This document shows positions 8,078 to 15,295 of a stretch of 21,863 bases of DNA, one piece after another. How positions within the stretch are numbered: the first letter of the stretch is position 1; the number at the start of each line of letters is the position of its first letter. The notes below the pieces were generated by a model that saw nothing but the letters and a program-made list of their open reading frames with translations, was not told where the DNA came from and made no database searches. A program made the translations under genes and the position numbers. The DNA is from Deltaproteobacteria bacterium (lineage in GTDB: Bacteria > Desulfobacterota > Desulfobacteria > Desulfobacterales > SURF-15), in contig JAHEHB010000031.1 in the NCBI GenBank assembly GCA_024644775.1, positions 1-21,863 on the forward strand, read 5' to 3'.

Positions 8078-8186
8078 AAATACTGAAATACGCTGGTGGC
8101 GTCAAGAATTCTAACAATACCCAAAATACCGACTTATCGGTTTTGAATCATTGAAAAAAAAACAGTTTCGATTTAATAGATAGTCC

Positions 8187-8879
8187 ATGTTTTTTGAATG
8201 CCGTAACATAGCCTTCAAATATGAGGGGTCCGCACATTACGTTTTCCAAAATCTGTCCCTGAAGATAACCGATCCTGGATTTAATGCACTGTTTGGCCCT
8301 TCGGGTATTGGAAAGACTTCTTTGGCAAAAATGATCATCGGAGAAATTAAAAATTTTTCCGGAGAAATCAAATCAGACGGTATGAACCGTGTATTTTATT
8401 CTTACAACCTCGAACGGCTCCCCGGGTGGTCTACGATCGGCAAACACCTTGACAAAATCACACCTCCCGGTCGAAAGACTTTGCAGGAAGAACTTGCGGA
8501 GACCTTCGGTGTTCAGAATTGTCTGGGATCGCGATTCAGCCAGCTATCTTTGGGCCAACAAAATCGCGTCAACCTGATTCGATATTTGATTCAGGACTTC
8601 CAGCTGTTGATTATGGACGAAAGCCTCGCAAATGTCGATGAACGAACCCGGGAAAAGATTATCCTGAAAATAAAAGCACTCTTTCCGGAAACTTATTTTT
8701 TTTACATATCACATAATGTGGTGGAAGTATCGAAATTCTGCAGGGAAATCATCGTATTCCGGAGCGTTTTTAAAAACCCCCAAATAGTGTCTGTCAGGGG
8801 CGAAGATCTCAAAACCGGACAGGAACTTCAGAAAAACCGTCTCGAACAAACCATGCTGGAGATTATGAATGCTTCATAG
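8187..8879 (+). CDS. ABC transporter ATP-binding protein, NitT/TauT-type (divergent)
   Basis: 230 residues, a single cytoplasmic nucleotide-binding domain. Walker A is GPSGIGKTS (37-45), the signature is LSLGQ (120-124) instead of the usual LSGGQ, Walker B is LLIMDES (140-146) with catalytic E145, the D-loop is NVD (149-151), and the H-loop is H176 in ISHN. The Q-loop region reads RVFYSYNLERLPGW, where relatives have VFQ-x-x-x-LLPW, so the usual glutamine is replaced. It energises uptake with the permease whose gene overlaps its end by 11 nt, and with the binding protein downstream. The start at 8187 lacks a clear Shine-Dalgarno sequence, but it gives the normal family N terminus. Confidence 0.85.
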   Translation: MFFECRNIAFKYEGSAHYVFQNLSLKITDPGFNALFGPSGIGKTSLAKMIIGEIKNFSGEIKSDGMNRVFYSYNLERLPGWSTIGKHLDKITPPGRKTLQEELAETFGVQNCLGSRFSQLSLGQQNRVNLIRYLIQDFQLLIMDESLANVDERTREKIILKIKALFPETYFFYISHNVVEVSKFCREIIVFRSVFKNPQIVSVRGEDLKTGQELQKNRLEQTMLEIMNAS

Positions 8880-9618
8880 GCGAATCTACCAGTTTCTAAT
8901 CGTTTACTGCCTGGGTATTGCCGTTTTGTTCACAATAAAATATGCCCTTGGGCTCTCTGATTATGTCATTCCCGGTCCTGCGGATATCTGGCAAACTTAT
9001 ACCCGAACGTCCTCCACATATTGGTTCAATGTGTTGAACACCCTTTTTGTGGCCATTGTCGGTCAAATTACCTCCATTTTTTTGGCGTTTCTGGTGGGGG
9101 TTACCGGTCGTCAGGCCACCTGGTTCGGCTCGTTTATCAAAGTGGCGGCCTATAACGTGCAGGCGTACCCGATCGTAGCCCTCGCCCCGATTATATTTAT
9201 TCTTTTTGGTGACGGAATTCTGACAAGGTTGCTGATTGCGGCCATGATATGCTACTTTCCTTTATTGCTTTCGGTCATCGGTATTATGTCGGAGCCGGTA
9301 ACCGATATCGAACATTTTTACCGCATAACCGGTCGAATGCGCTGGCAGCTTGAGGTGAAAATCCGCGCTTTCGAAAATTTACACAAACTCACCACTGTTA
9401 TATCCGGAAGCGCAACACTTGCCATGGCCGGTACCATCGTCGCTGAATTTATTGCAGCCAATGCGGGTATCGGTTACAGTATCCGTATCGCGTTGTACCA
9501 GGGTGAGCTTTCGAGAATATTGATTGCGCTGTTTCTAATCGGCATATCCTTGTCCGTTTATCAGGGGTTATTGGAGCTTATCGGATTTTTTGTAAAAAAA
9601 GGATGGTCTAAGGTGTAA
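8869..9618 (+). CDS. ABC transporter permease, NitT/TauT-type (BPD_transp_1)
   Basis: 249 residues, the usual length for a single-domain permease of this class, with about six hydrophobic helices beginning with IYQFLIVYCLGIAVLFTI near the N terminus. VIPGPADIWQTY (about 33-44) is the typical 'P-x-P' segment after the first helix. The EAA-type cytoplasmic loop that docks on the ATPase spans about EPVTDIEHFYRITGRMRWQL to the TIVAEF segment, where AEF and GIGYSI are strongly family-like. The start overlaps the ATPase gene by 11 nt, suggesting translational coupling. It is the inner-membrane channel of the importer. Confidence 0.87.
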   Translation: MLHRRIYQFLIVYCLGIAVLFTIKYALGLSDYVIPGPADIWQTYTRTSSTYWFNVLNTLFVAIVGQITSIFLAFLVGVTGRQATWFGSFIKVAAYNVQAYPIVALAPIIFILFGDGILTRLLIAAMICYFPLLLSVIGIMSEPVTDIEHFYRITGRMRWQLEVKIRAFENLHKLTTVISGSATLAMAGTIVAEFIAANAGIGYSIRIALYQGELSRILIALFLIGISLSVYQGLLELIGFFVKKGWSKV

Positions 9619-9635
9619 CAACAAGGAGGTGAAAC

Positions 9636-10634
9636 ATGTGGGGAATTACCAAAAAAAAAGTATTTGGCATTGCCACCGTAATGATCACCATGTTGGTAGT
9701 ACTTTGCGGCATCAACCATGCGATGGCCACGGAAAAAATAAATTACAGATTAAAATGGCTTTACAATGCCAGTGTGATTGGGGACATCTATGCGAAGGAT
9801 CAGGGATATTTTGCGAATAAGGATCTTCAGGTGGCCGTCAAGGAAGGGGGGCCCGAGCGGGACGCCATCCGCGAATTGGAACTCGGCCACACGCAGTTTG
9901 GAGTTGCCTCCGCTGATCAGGTGATTCGTGCGTATGAAAAGGGGTCGCCGCTGGTCGTGGTCGCCCAGCTTTTTCAGGTAAATCCACTCCACTGGATCTA
10001 TCGCTCCAAAAATTTCAGCATCGGAAGTCTTCAAGATTTGAAAGGTAAAATTCTTGGTGTTACTTACGGCGGAAACGACGAAAACATCATGCGTACGCTT
10101 CTGGCAAAGGCGGGAATCTCAGAGGGCGAGGTTACGCTTTTTAGCGTTCGGTATGACTTCACACCTTTTTATCAAAAAAAAGTCGATATTTGGCCATGTT
10201 ACCTCAATACTCAGGGCGTGATTCTCAAAGAAAAACTAAATAAGGAGGGAGAAGACGTCGCTTTTTTTAACCCGGCCGCGCACGGTGTTAAATTTGTTGC
10301 AAACTCCGTGGTGACTTCAGCCCGAATAATGGAAGAACAGCCGGACCTTGTGAAACGGTTTGTGGATGCGTTAATCCAAGGATGGCAGGCCTCACTCGAT
10401 CCTGAAAATGAGAATAAAGCACTGGAAACGTTAAAAAAATTCGAAAAGGAAACGGCACCAGACATTCAACAAGCACAGCTTGAAGCAACCCGAAACCTGA
10501 TCCGGCCAACCCCGGGTTTCAGAATCGGATCGATTGACATAGAGGCATGGAAGCAAACTGAAAAAATCATGATAGAGCAAAAACAAATATCAAAACCTGT
10601 TCATGTAGAAAAGATATTAAAGCAGATTTTTTAA
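9636..10634 (+). CDS. Periplasmic substrate-binding protein, NMT1/THI5-like (ThiY/TauA-type)
   Basis: 332 residues. An AAGGAGGT (9623-9630) sits 5 nt before the ATG. The N terminus has a KKK stretch, a hydrophobic core and an AMA-TEK cleavage site after about residue 31; the Cys at 24 is not in a proper lipobox, so a Sec-type signal peptide is preferred. The mature part opens with KINYRLKWLYNASVIGDIYA, then GYFANKDLQV, and contains LGHTQFGVASADQVIRAYEKG, all characteristic of the NMT1/THI5-like binding fold used for pyrimidine thiamine precursors, sulfonates and other small organic compounds. The ligand is not predictable. It is 17 nt downstream of the permease, in the same operon. Confidence 0.85.
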   Translation: MWGITKKKVFGIATVMITMLVVLCGINHAMATEKINYRLKWLYNASVIGDIYAKDQGYFANKDLQVAVKEGGPERDAIRELELGHTQFGVASADQVIRAYEKGSPLVVVAQLFQVNPLHWIYRSKNFSIGSLQDLKGKILGVTYGGNDENIMRTLLAKAGISEGEVTLFSVRYDFTPFYQKKVDIWPCYLNTQGVILKEKLNKEGEDVAFFNPAAHGVKFVANSVVTSARIMEEQPDLVKRFVDALIQGWQASLDPENENKALETLKKFEKETAPDIQQAQLEATRNLIRPTPGFRIGSIDIEAWKQTEKIMIEQKQISKPVHVEKILKQIF

Positions 10635-10726
10635 AAAAGCCGCCCCAAAAGGTAAATGGACAATCCGGCAGTCTCAAAGCAAGCAACGAGAAACATGATA
10701 CAACGACAATGAAGGAGGCATCTCCC

Positions 10727-11905
10727 ATGGGTAAAAGCAAAGTGTCCATCGTCCGCACTCCCCAGGATCCTACCTACGAACAGATCTTTGCAGCAGTGGA
10801 AAAGGCGGTCGATTGGGTTGGTGGTATTCGGGATTACGTGAAACCCGGGCAGACGGCGTTGGTGAGTCCCAGCTGGGTCACTGCGGTCACTAAAAAAGAA
10901 CAAGCGACCATCACATTGCCCGAGGTATCTCGCGCAGTGGCCGATGTTATAAAAAATGCCGGAGCAAAACCCATTATTGCGGAATCATCGGCCATCGGTG
11001 TCGATTCTGAAAAGGTAATTGCTGAATCCGGATATCAAAAACTCCGGAATATGGGCTATGAGGTAATCGATTTGAAGCAAACCGAAACGGCTATGATTCC
11101 GGTAGACAACGGCAAAATATTCAAAGAAATACAAACCTTTAAGCTTGTTCAGGAGGTGGATGCCATCATCCCGGTTGCCAAGCTTAAAACCCACGATCAG
11201 ATGGAACTTACCCTGTCCATAAAGAAGCTAAAAGGTCTTTTATCCGACAAATATAAGCGAGAATTTCACCAACAGGGCGTATTTGAAGCGTGTGTCGATT
11301 GGTATGGCGCATTGAGACCGGCTCTGTCCATTGTGGATGCCATCTATTGTCAAGAAGGTTTGGGACCCATATTCGGCAAACCGGTGGAAATGGACTTGAT
11401 TGTGGCAGGACCCGATGCCGTGGCAGTCGATGCGGTTTGCGGGTTTATTACCGGCTTTGATTCAAAGGAGGTGCCGATCACATGGGAGGCTGCCCATCGG
11501 GGATTGGGGGTTGCCGACAGAGAAGACATCGAAATTGTAGGAGAAACCATCGAATCGGTATATCGACGCTTCATGAGGGTGCTTGAGGATGACCGGATCA
11601 AAATCGAAGGATTTGATCTGATTTATGGAGACGCAACCTGCACCGGATGTCGAATGGGAATTATGAGCTCCATATTTGACATGAAAGAAGGAGATCAATT
11701 GATGTATCTGCCGGGGATCACGCTTGTTACCGGAGATCCGGAAATATCAGAATCGATTCCAAAAGACGGTCTGGTAACCGTCGGCCGATGTGTCCCCAAG
11801 GATAAGCGAAGCGATCGCCATGTGAAGGGATGCCCACCGAATAACATGGATATCGTGCAGGCTATTCTGGGTGACCGCGTCCAGGCCGAGCGGCATTGGG
11901 AATAG
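10727..11905 (+). CDS. DUF362 domain protein with C-terminal cysteine cluster
   Basis: 392 residues. The start ATG at 10727 is chosen because AAGGAGG (10712-10718) is 8 nt upstream; an in-frame codon at 10709 lies before that site. The N-terminal two thirds match DUF362: VKPGQTALVSPSW near the start, ADVIKNAGAKPIIAESSA, then VDAIIPVAKLKTHDQMELTLS with KKLKGLL, and IVDAIYCQEGLGP with AGPDAVAVDAVCG. The C-terminal part has C305-x2-C308 (TCTGC), C355 and C369 (GCPPNN), which could bind a metal or iron-sulfur cluster, although this is not a standard 2[4Fe-4S] ferredoxin. DUF362 has no agreed biochemical role. It follows the ABC importer on the same strand after a 92-nt gap and may belong to the same unit. 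Confidence 0.82.
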   Translation: MGKSKVSIVRTPQDPTYEQIFAAVEKAVDWVGGIRDYVKPGQTALVSPSWVTAVTKKEQATITLPEVSRAVADVIKNAGAKPIIAESSAIGVDSEKVIAESGYQKLRNMGYEVIDLKQTETAMIPVDNGKIFKEIQTFKLVQEVDAIIPVAKLKTHDQMELTLSIKKLKGLLSDKYKREFHQQGVFEACVDWYGALRPALSIVDAIYCQEGLGPIFGKPVEMDLIVAGPDAVAVDAVCGFITGFDSKEVPITWEAAHRGLGVADREDIEIVGETIESVYRRFMRVLEDDRIKIEGFDLIYGDATCTGCRMGIMSSIFDMKEGDQLMYLPGITLVTGDPEISESIPKDGLVTVGRCVPKDKRSDRHVKGCPPNNMDIVQAILGDRVQAERHWE

Positions 11906-12003
11906 AAAAGCTGAATTCGAAAATGGACTGTTGTGAATGAAGCAGCGGTGATCCAAATTCTTGGAACATTTTCTTAGCAGACTGAACAAAAAGAAGACCC
12001 AGC

Positions 12004-12846
12004 GTGGTGAATGAGACCAGCGATAGATTTTATTTATTGGAAGATCCTTCTGCGTTGAGGAATCGGATTGTGTCTGCACTCAATCAATATCACAGAGGCG
12101 CTCGTATCTTCACAACGGACGTTGCTCACAGCTCCGGTGCATCTGCCGTGCTTTTTTTGATTGGCCCCGGATGTGAGGCTCGATCGGAGCCGTGTCTGAT
12201 TCTAAACAAGCGATCCGAAAAAGTAAGGCAACCCGGCGATCTCTGTTGTCCGGGCGGGGGAATTTCTCCCCGAATGGATTCCTTTTTAGCGAAACTTTTG
12301 TATCTGCCGGGAACGCCACTAACCCGTTGGCCATATTTGTATAAGTGGCGAAAACAGCGGCAGCGGGAATTTGTAACGATGGTACATTTCTTTGCGGGCG
12401 CCTTGCGAGAGAGTTTTGAGGAGATGCGATTGAATCCTCTAAAGGTGATGTTTTTAGGGCCGTTGCCGCCCCAAGCACTGGTAATGTTTCGCCGGGAAAT
12501 ATACCCGATGGTGTGCTGGCTTACACAGCAAACGCCATTTACCCTGAACCGGGAAGTTGAAAAACTCGTTTATATTCCACTCCGCAACCTATTGGATCCG
12601 TCGAATTACATACGGTATCGACTCCAGAACGAAACGCCCCGTGAGGCCTGGGGCAATACAGCGGCAAAAGATTTTCCGTGTTTTCTATATAACCGTCAGG
12701 ATGAATCCGAAAAACTCTGGGGGGCAACCTTTCGCATTTCAATGGTATTCCTGGAACTTGTCTTTGGGTTTCGTCCCCCGAACATTGAAATGCTCCCGGT
12801 TGTCAACGGAAGACTCCTCAAAAATTATCTTACCGGAAGCAAATAG
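12004..12846 (+). CDS. Nudix hydrolase, CoA-pyrophosphatase-like, with an insertion in the Nudix box
   Basis: 280 residues. SEPCLILNKRSEKVRQPGDL (61-80) followed by CCPGGGISP (81-89) resembles the UPF0035/CoA-diphosphatase motif 'R...QPG..sFPGG'. The helix REXXEE is ALRESFEEMRLNP (133-145). Between the two, where a standard Nudix box has about 10 residues, there are about 40 residues including a Trp/Tyr/Arg-rich stretch (RWPYLYKWRKQRQREF, about 108-123). The first Glu of the classical GX5E spacing is not evident. A pyrophosphohydrolase acting on CoA or a related nucleotide is the best guess. The start is GTG at 12004 or the next codon (GTG 12007); the upstream AAGAAG is weak, so the exact start is uncertain. 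The thioesterase gene follows 21 nt later. Confidence 0.72.
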   Translation: MVNETSDRFYLLEDPSALRNRIVSALNQYHRGARIFTTDVAHSSGASAVLFLIGPGCEARSEPCLILNKRSEKVRQPGDLCCPGGGISPRMDSFLAKLLYLPGTPLTRWPYLYKWRKQRQREFVTMVHFFAGALRESFEEMRLNPLKVMFLGPLPPQALVMFRREIYPMVCWLTQQTPFTLNREVEKLVYIPLRNLLDPSNYIRYRLQNETPREAWGNTAAKDFPCFLYNRQDESEKLWGATFRISMVFLELVFGFRPPNIEMLPVVNGRLLKNYLTGSK

Positions 12847-12867
12847 AAACAGTGAGGAAATTGAGTC

Positions 12868-13371
12868 ATGAACGGATCCAAATCCTTTAAACAGCTACCG
12901 AACACCGATACGCATAATTGCTTTGCCTGTAGCCCGAAAAACCCTTCCGGTCTTCAAATGAAATTTTTCGCCAATGATCAGTCCGTTTTTACCTGGATGA
13001 CGATTCCATCTCATCTGTGTGGGTGGAATAATCTGGCACATGGCGGCGTACTTTCGACGATTCTCGATGAGGTCATGAGCTGGACAGCGATGTATCGACT
13101 TAAATGCATTGCGATGACCCGATCGATGACGATAGAATTCCTGAAACCGGTATATATCGAATACCGGTTAAAAGCGGAAGGAAAGGTGCTTGAGGCAAAT
13201 CGTCAGCATGAGGCGTTTGTGGAAGGTTCCATATACGATGCAAAAGGAGCGCTTTGTGCCCGGTCAAAAGGAAATTATGCCGTTTTTTCCCCCCGTATTG
13301 CCCAGCGAATGGGTATTATGGATAAACCCTCCATTGAATGGTTTGAAACCGTCATCGCTCCGTCGCCATAG
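12868..13371 (+). CDS. PaaI/YigI-type hotdog thioesterase
   Basis: 167 residues with one hotdog fold. NCFACSPKNPSGLQMKF (17-33) carries the CF-x-C motif common in this subgroup. LAHGGVLSTILDEVMSWTAM (about 56-75) is the hotdog helix, with the HGG motif and the Asp used in acyl-CoA hydrolysis. TIEFLKPVYIEYRLKAEGKV is the central strand pair. It probably hydrolyses an acyl- or aryl-CoA; the substrate is unknown. A GAGGA lies about 12 nt before the ATG. Its place behind a CoA-diphosphatase-like Nudix gene suggests shared CoA metabolism, but this is inference. Confidence 0.83.
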   Translation: MNGSKSFKQLPNTDTHNCFACSPKNPSGLQMKFFANDQSVFTWMTIPSHLCGWNNLAHGGVLSTILDEVMSWTAMYRLKCIAMTRSMTIEFLKPVYIEYRLKAEGKVLEANRQHEAFVEGSIYDAKGALCARSKGNYAVFSPRIAQRMGIMDKPSIEWFETVIAPSP

Positions 13372-13395
13372 CGGCTTTGGCGCGTCGGTGACCCA

Positions 13396-13496
13396 GCCTC
13401 TCCCGTACCCCGCCTTCGGACGGGATCTTCGACACGAGGAGGAGCTAAAACTTCCCTCCCCGGTCGAAGATCCGCCTTTGGTGTGGACGGGAGGGA
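13396..13496. repeat. Long imperfect palindrome behind the thioesterase gene
   Basis: GC-rich arms of about 40 nt fold back on each other: gatcttcgac (13424-13433) pairs perfectly with gtcgaagatc (13463-13472), with one further G-C pair outside. Further out, cctctcccgtacc pairs imperfectly with ggtgtggacgggagg. It lies between convergent genes (216-nt gap 13372-13587). It could end transcription from both sides or be a dispersed palindromic unit; there is no T-run for a classical terminator. Nothing else is recognised in this gap. Confidence 0.6.
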
Positions 13497-13587
13497 TTGA
13501 GGGAAGAGGACAAGGCGATGAAATCGACCTTACCTTTGTTTGGGTTATAGGACCGCGTTTACTAATTTGAAGAATCGCTACATCACT

Positions 13588-13998
13588 TTATTCGTCCTCA
13601 GGCGGCGGGGGGGTGGTAGCACCATCTTCTGCAAACCGGCGCAAAGCGCCAGCGATTGTCCCCAACCGCTCGTCCTGGTCTTGAATACAAAAACGATTAG
13701 CGATAAAGAACGGGTCGTTATAGGAAATGTTTACCCCACCTTGTCGATCCTCCCAGACCAGGTATTTTTGCGGCAAGTCGATGCCGATGCGCTGATCGGC
13801 TTGCATGAGTGACGTTCCGACCGCTGGATTACCAAAAACGATTAAGACCGGTCCGCGACGAACACGATAAGAACGAGTTCGGTAGCGGTCAGCCCCATAA
13901 TCAAGTACTAACGGAATGCCAAAAGGAGGGCTTGGAATTGCCGCTTGCAGGCTTGCAACGGTGTGTTCAAACGACTGCTCGCTTTTGATGGTTTCCAA
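13588..13998 (-). CDS. DUF302 family protein (start uncertain)
   Basis: 136 residues from a TTG at 13998. SFEHTVASLQAAI is the first helix, VLIVFGNPAVGTSLMQADQRIG (about 50-71) and DLPQKYLVWEDRQGGVNISY (about 74-93) are the hallmarks of DUF302, and NDPFFIANRF follows. Function is unknown; members are small cytoplasmic or exported proteins. The frame is open upstream of the TTG to 14076 and encodes LTFTVTQFSEPPKG just before it, which looks like the missing first strand of the domain. However, that extension has no ATG or GTG, only CTG (codons 9 and 10) and ATA. AAGGGA directly abuts the TTG, which is too close for a ribosome-binding site. The true start may therefore be non-canonical or mutated. 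The gene lies just after the flavoprotein gene and is probably cotranscribed. Confidence 0.8.
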   Translation of the reverse strand: METIKSEQSFEHTVASLQAAIPSPPFGIPLVLDYGADRYRTRSYRVRRGPVLIVFGNPAVGTSLMQADQRIGIDLPQKYLVWEDRQGGVNISYNDPFFIANRFCIQDQDERLGTIAGALRRFAEDGATTPPPPEDE

Positions 13999-14071
13999 TC
14001 CCTTGGGTGGTTCGCTAAATTGCGTGACAGTAAATGTAAGTTGCCGCAGCAGCGGGTCTTTTATACTATGT

Positions 14072-14974
14072 TTATCTCAGCCTTTTTACATATTTAGCGG
14101 CAGTCAAACCGGCCACACACCCTTCCCCTACCGCCTTTGCCATTTGCCATGGCGGCCCGCAGATATCTCCGGCAGCATAGATTCCAGGGATATTGGTCTG
14201 CTGTTGCTTATCGGTTACAATATACTGCATATTCTCGGAATCAAGGACCACTCCCAGTATCGAGGCCAACTCAATGGCTCCCTTTGCACCCAATTCAATA
14301 AACACACCGGCAACATCCAGCTGTTCCCCACTGTCCAGCCATAAGCTCTGGACCTGGTTTGAACCGTCGATTTTCTCAACTTTTCGCCCCTCGTGAACGT
14401 GAACATCCGACTCCCGAACCTGATAATCGAGGCTCTCGGAGACCTGTAGTTTATGAGATACCAGGTGGACTTCATCTGCATAGAAAAGCAGCGTCAGTGC
14501 ACCGGCGACTGCTGCCGATTCATTTCCCACCACAGCGACTTTTTCGCCTTTGTAAAAATTGGCATCGCAGTCAACACAATAGCTGACCCCTTTTCCCAAC
14601 AGTTCTTTTTCTCCGGGAACACGCAATTTATGACGGGCGACTCCCATTGCTAAAATCAGGGCGCTCGTCTTTAGGGTCTTTCCACCTTCGGTATTAATAT
14701 GGAACCAGTCCCCGTCCCGATCGATTTTTAAGACATCCTCGTGCAGAAAGGCAGCTCCGGATTCCGTTGCTTGACGAATGCCTTCCCGTAAAAGCGATTC
14801 GCCGGATACACCGGTAAGACAGCAATAGTTTTCCACGTGTGCTTTGTAAAGACTCGATTTGTGCTCCCTGCCCATTACTAGGACGGATACCTTTGTACGA
14901 GCAGCGTGAATAGCAGCCTGAAGACCTGCCGGTCCGGTTCCCAAAACGATAATTTCAAAAGTATCTTTGTCCAA
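14072..14974 (-). CDS. Thioredoxin-reductase-like FAD oxidoreductase
   Basis: 300 residues from TTG at 14974, chosen because GAGGAGG (14986-14980) is 5 nt upstream; the frame also extends to a TTG at 15007 without a better site. GTGPAG (12-17) binds the FAD ADP moiety. YCVDCD holds the redox pair C133 and C136 in the position of the thioredoxin reductase CxxC. IYAAGDICG near the C terminus is the second FAD motif. The NADPH part is unusual: VAVVGNESAAVAGAL replaces the normal VGGGDSA-x-E, and HLVSHKLQVSE replaces HRR-x-x-x-R. The enzyme probably reduces a thioredoxin-like or disulfide partner, but the electron donor may not be NADPH. Its stop lies 73 nt before the called start of the DUF302 gene. 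Confidence 0.85.
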   Translation of the reverse strand: MDKDTFEIIVLGTGPAGLQAAIHAARTKVSVLVMGREHKSSLYKAHVENYCCLTGVSGESLLREGIRQATESGAAFLHEDVLKIDRDGDWFHINTEGGKTLKTSALILAMGVARHKLRVPGEKELLGKGVSYCVDCDANFYKGEKVAVVGNESAAVAGALTLLFYADEVHLVSHKLQVSESLDYQVRESDVHVHEGRKVEKIDGSNQVQSLWLDSGEQLDVAGVFIELGAKGAIELASILGVVLDSENMQYIVTDKQQQTNIPGIYAAGDICGPPWQMAKAVGEGCVAGLTAAKYVKRLR

Positions 14975-15295
14975 GAAAACCTCCTCAAATTTGCCGTTGT
15001 ACGTCAATGGTTTTCAATTTTTCTCAAAATTTTACCATACGAATTCTATTTTGGCCAGGTAGTTGGTATCTACTGTATACAGCCTTATTCTTCGCTTTTT
15101 GCAGGGATCGTTTGGCGCCTGCGTACGTAATATTGGTCCTTGGTCGCTGGTGGCGGCTTTCTGGTGGACGGCACGTTACAAACAACCCGGTGACAAGGAA
15201 TGCATATCAAATGACAAACACCTTGCAAATTTTTGTTTTCGTATTAGCATTAGAACGATCAAAAACGGCACAACATCGAGGAAAATGAAAAAATT
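14975..15295. other. Divergent intergenic region with candidate promoter for the J-domain gene
   Basis: These 321 bases separate the leftward flavoprotein from the rightward J-domain gene. TTGCAA (15223-15228) and TAGCAT (15245-15250), 16 nt apart, are a weak candidate promoter for the latter. ORFs of 78 and 93 codons on the plus strand have no recognisable protein character. The 78-codon one ends in TGA overlapping the J-domain ATG as ATGA (15296-15299). Confidence 0.35.
14980..14986 (-). promoter_or_regulatory. Shine-Dalgarno GAGGAGG fixing the TTG start of the flavoprotein
   Basis: On the minus strand GAGGAGG lies 5 nt before TTG at 14974. It makes TTG-GAC-AAA-GAT the start rather than the TTG at 15007, and the resulting N terminus (MDKDTFEIIVLGTGPAG) has the usual short lead into the FAD motif. 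Confidence 0.7.

Noticed and set aside
7974..8186. Thiamine riboswitch upstream of the NMT1/THI5-like importer
   Set aside because: No CTGAGA-type thi-box core was seen on either strand by eye.
15007..15288. A 93-codon plus-strand ORF between the flavoprotein and J-domain genes
   Set aside because: No ribosome-binding site, no recognisable domain, and it lies in a divergent promoter region.
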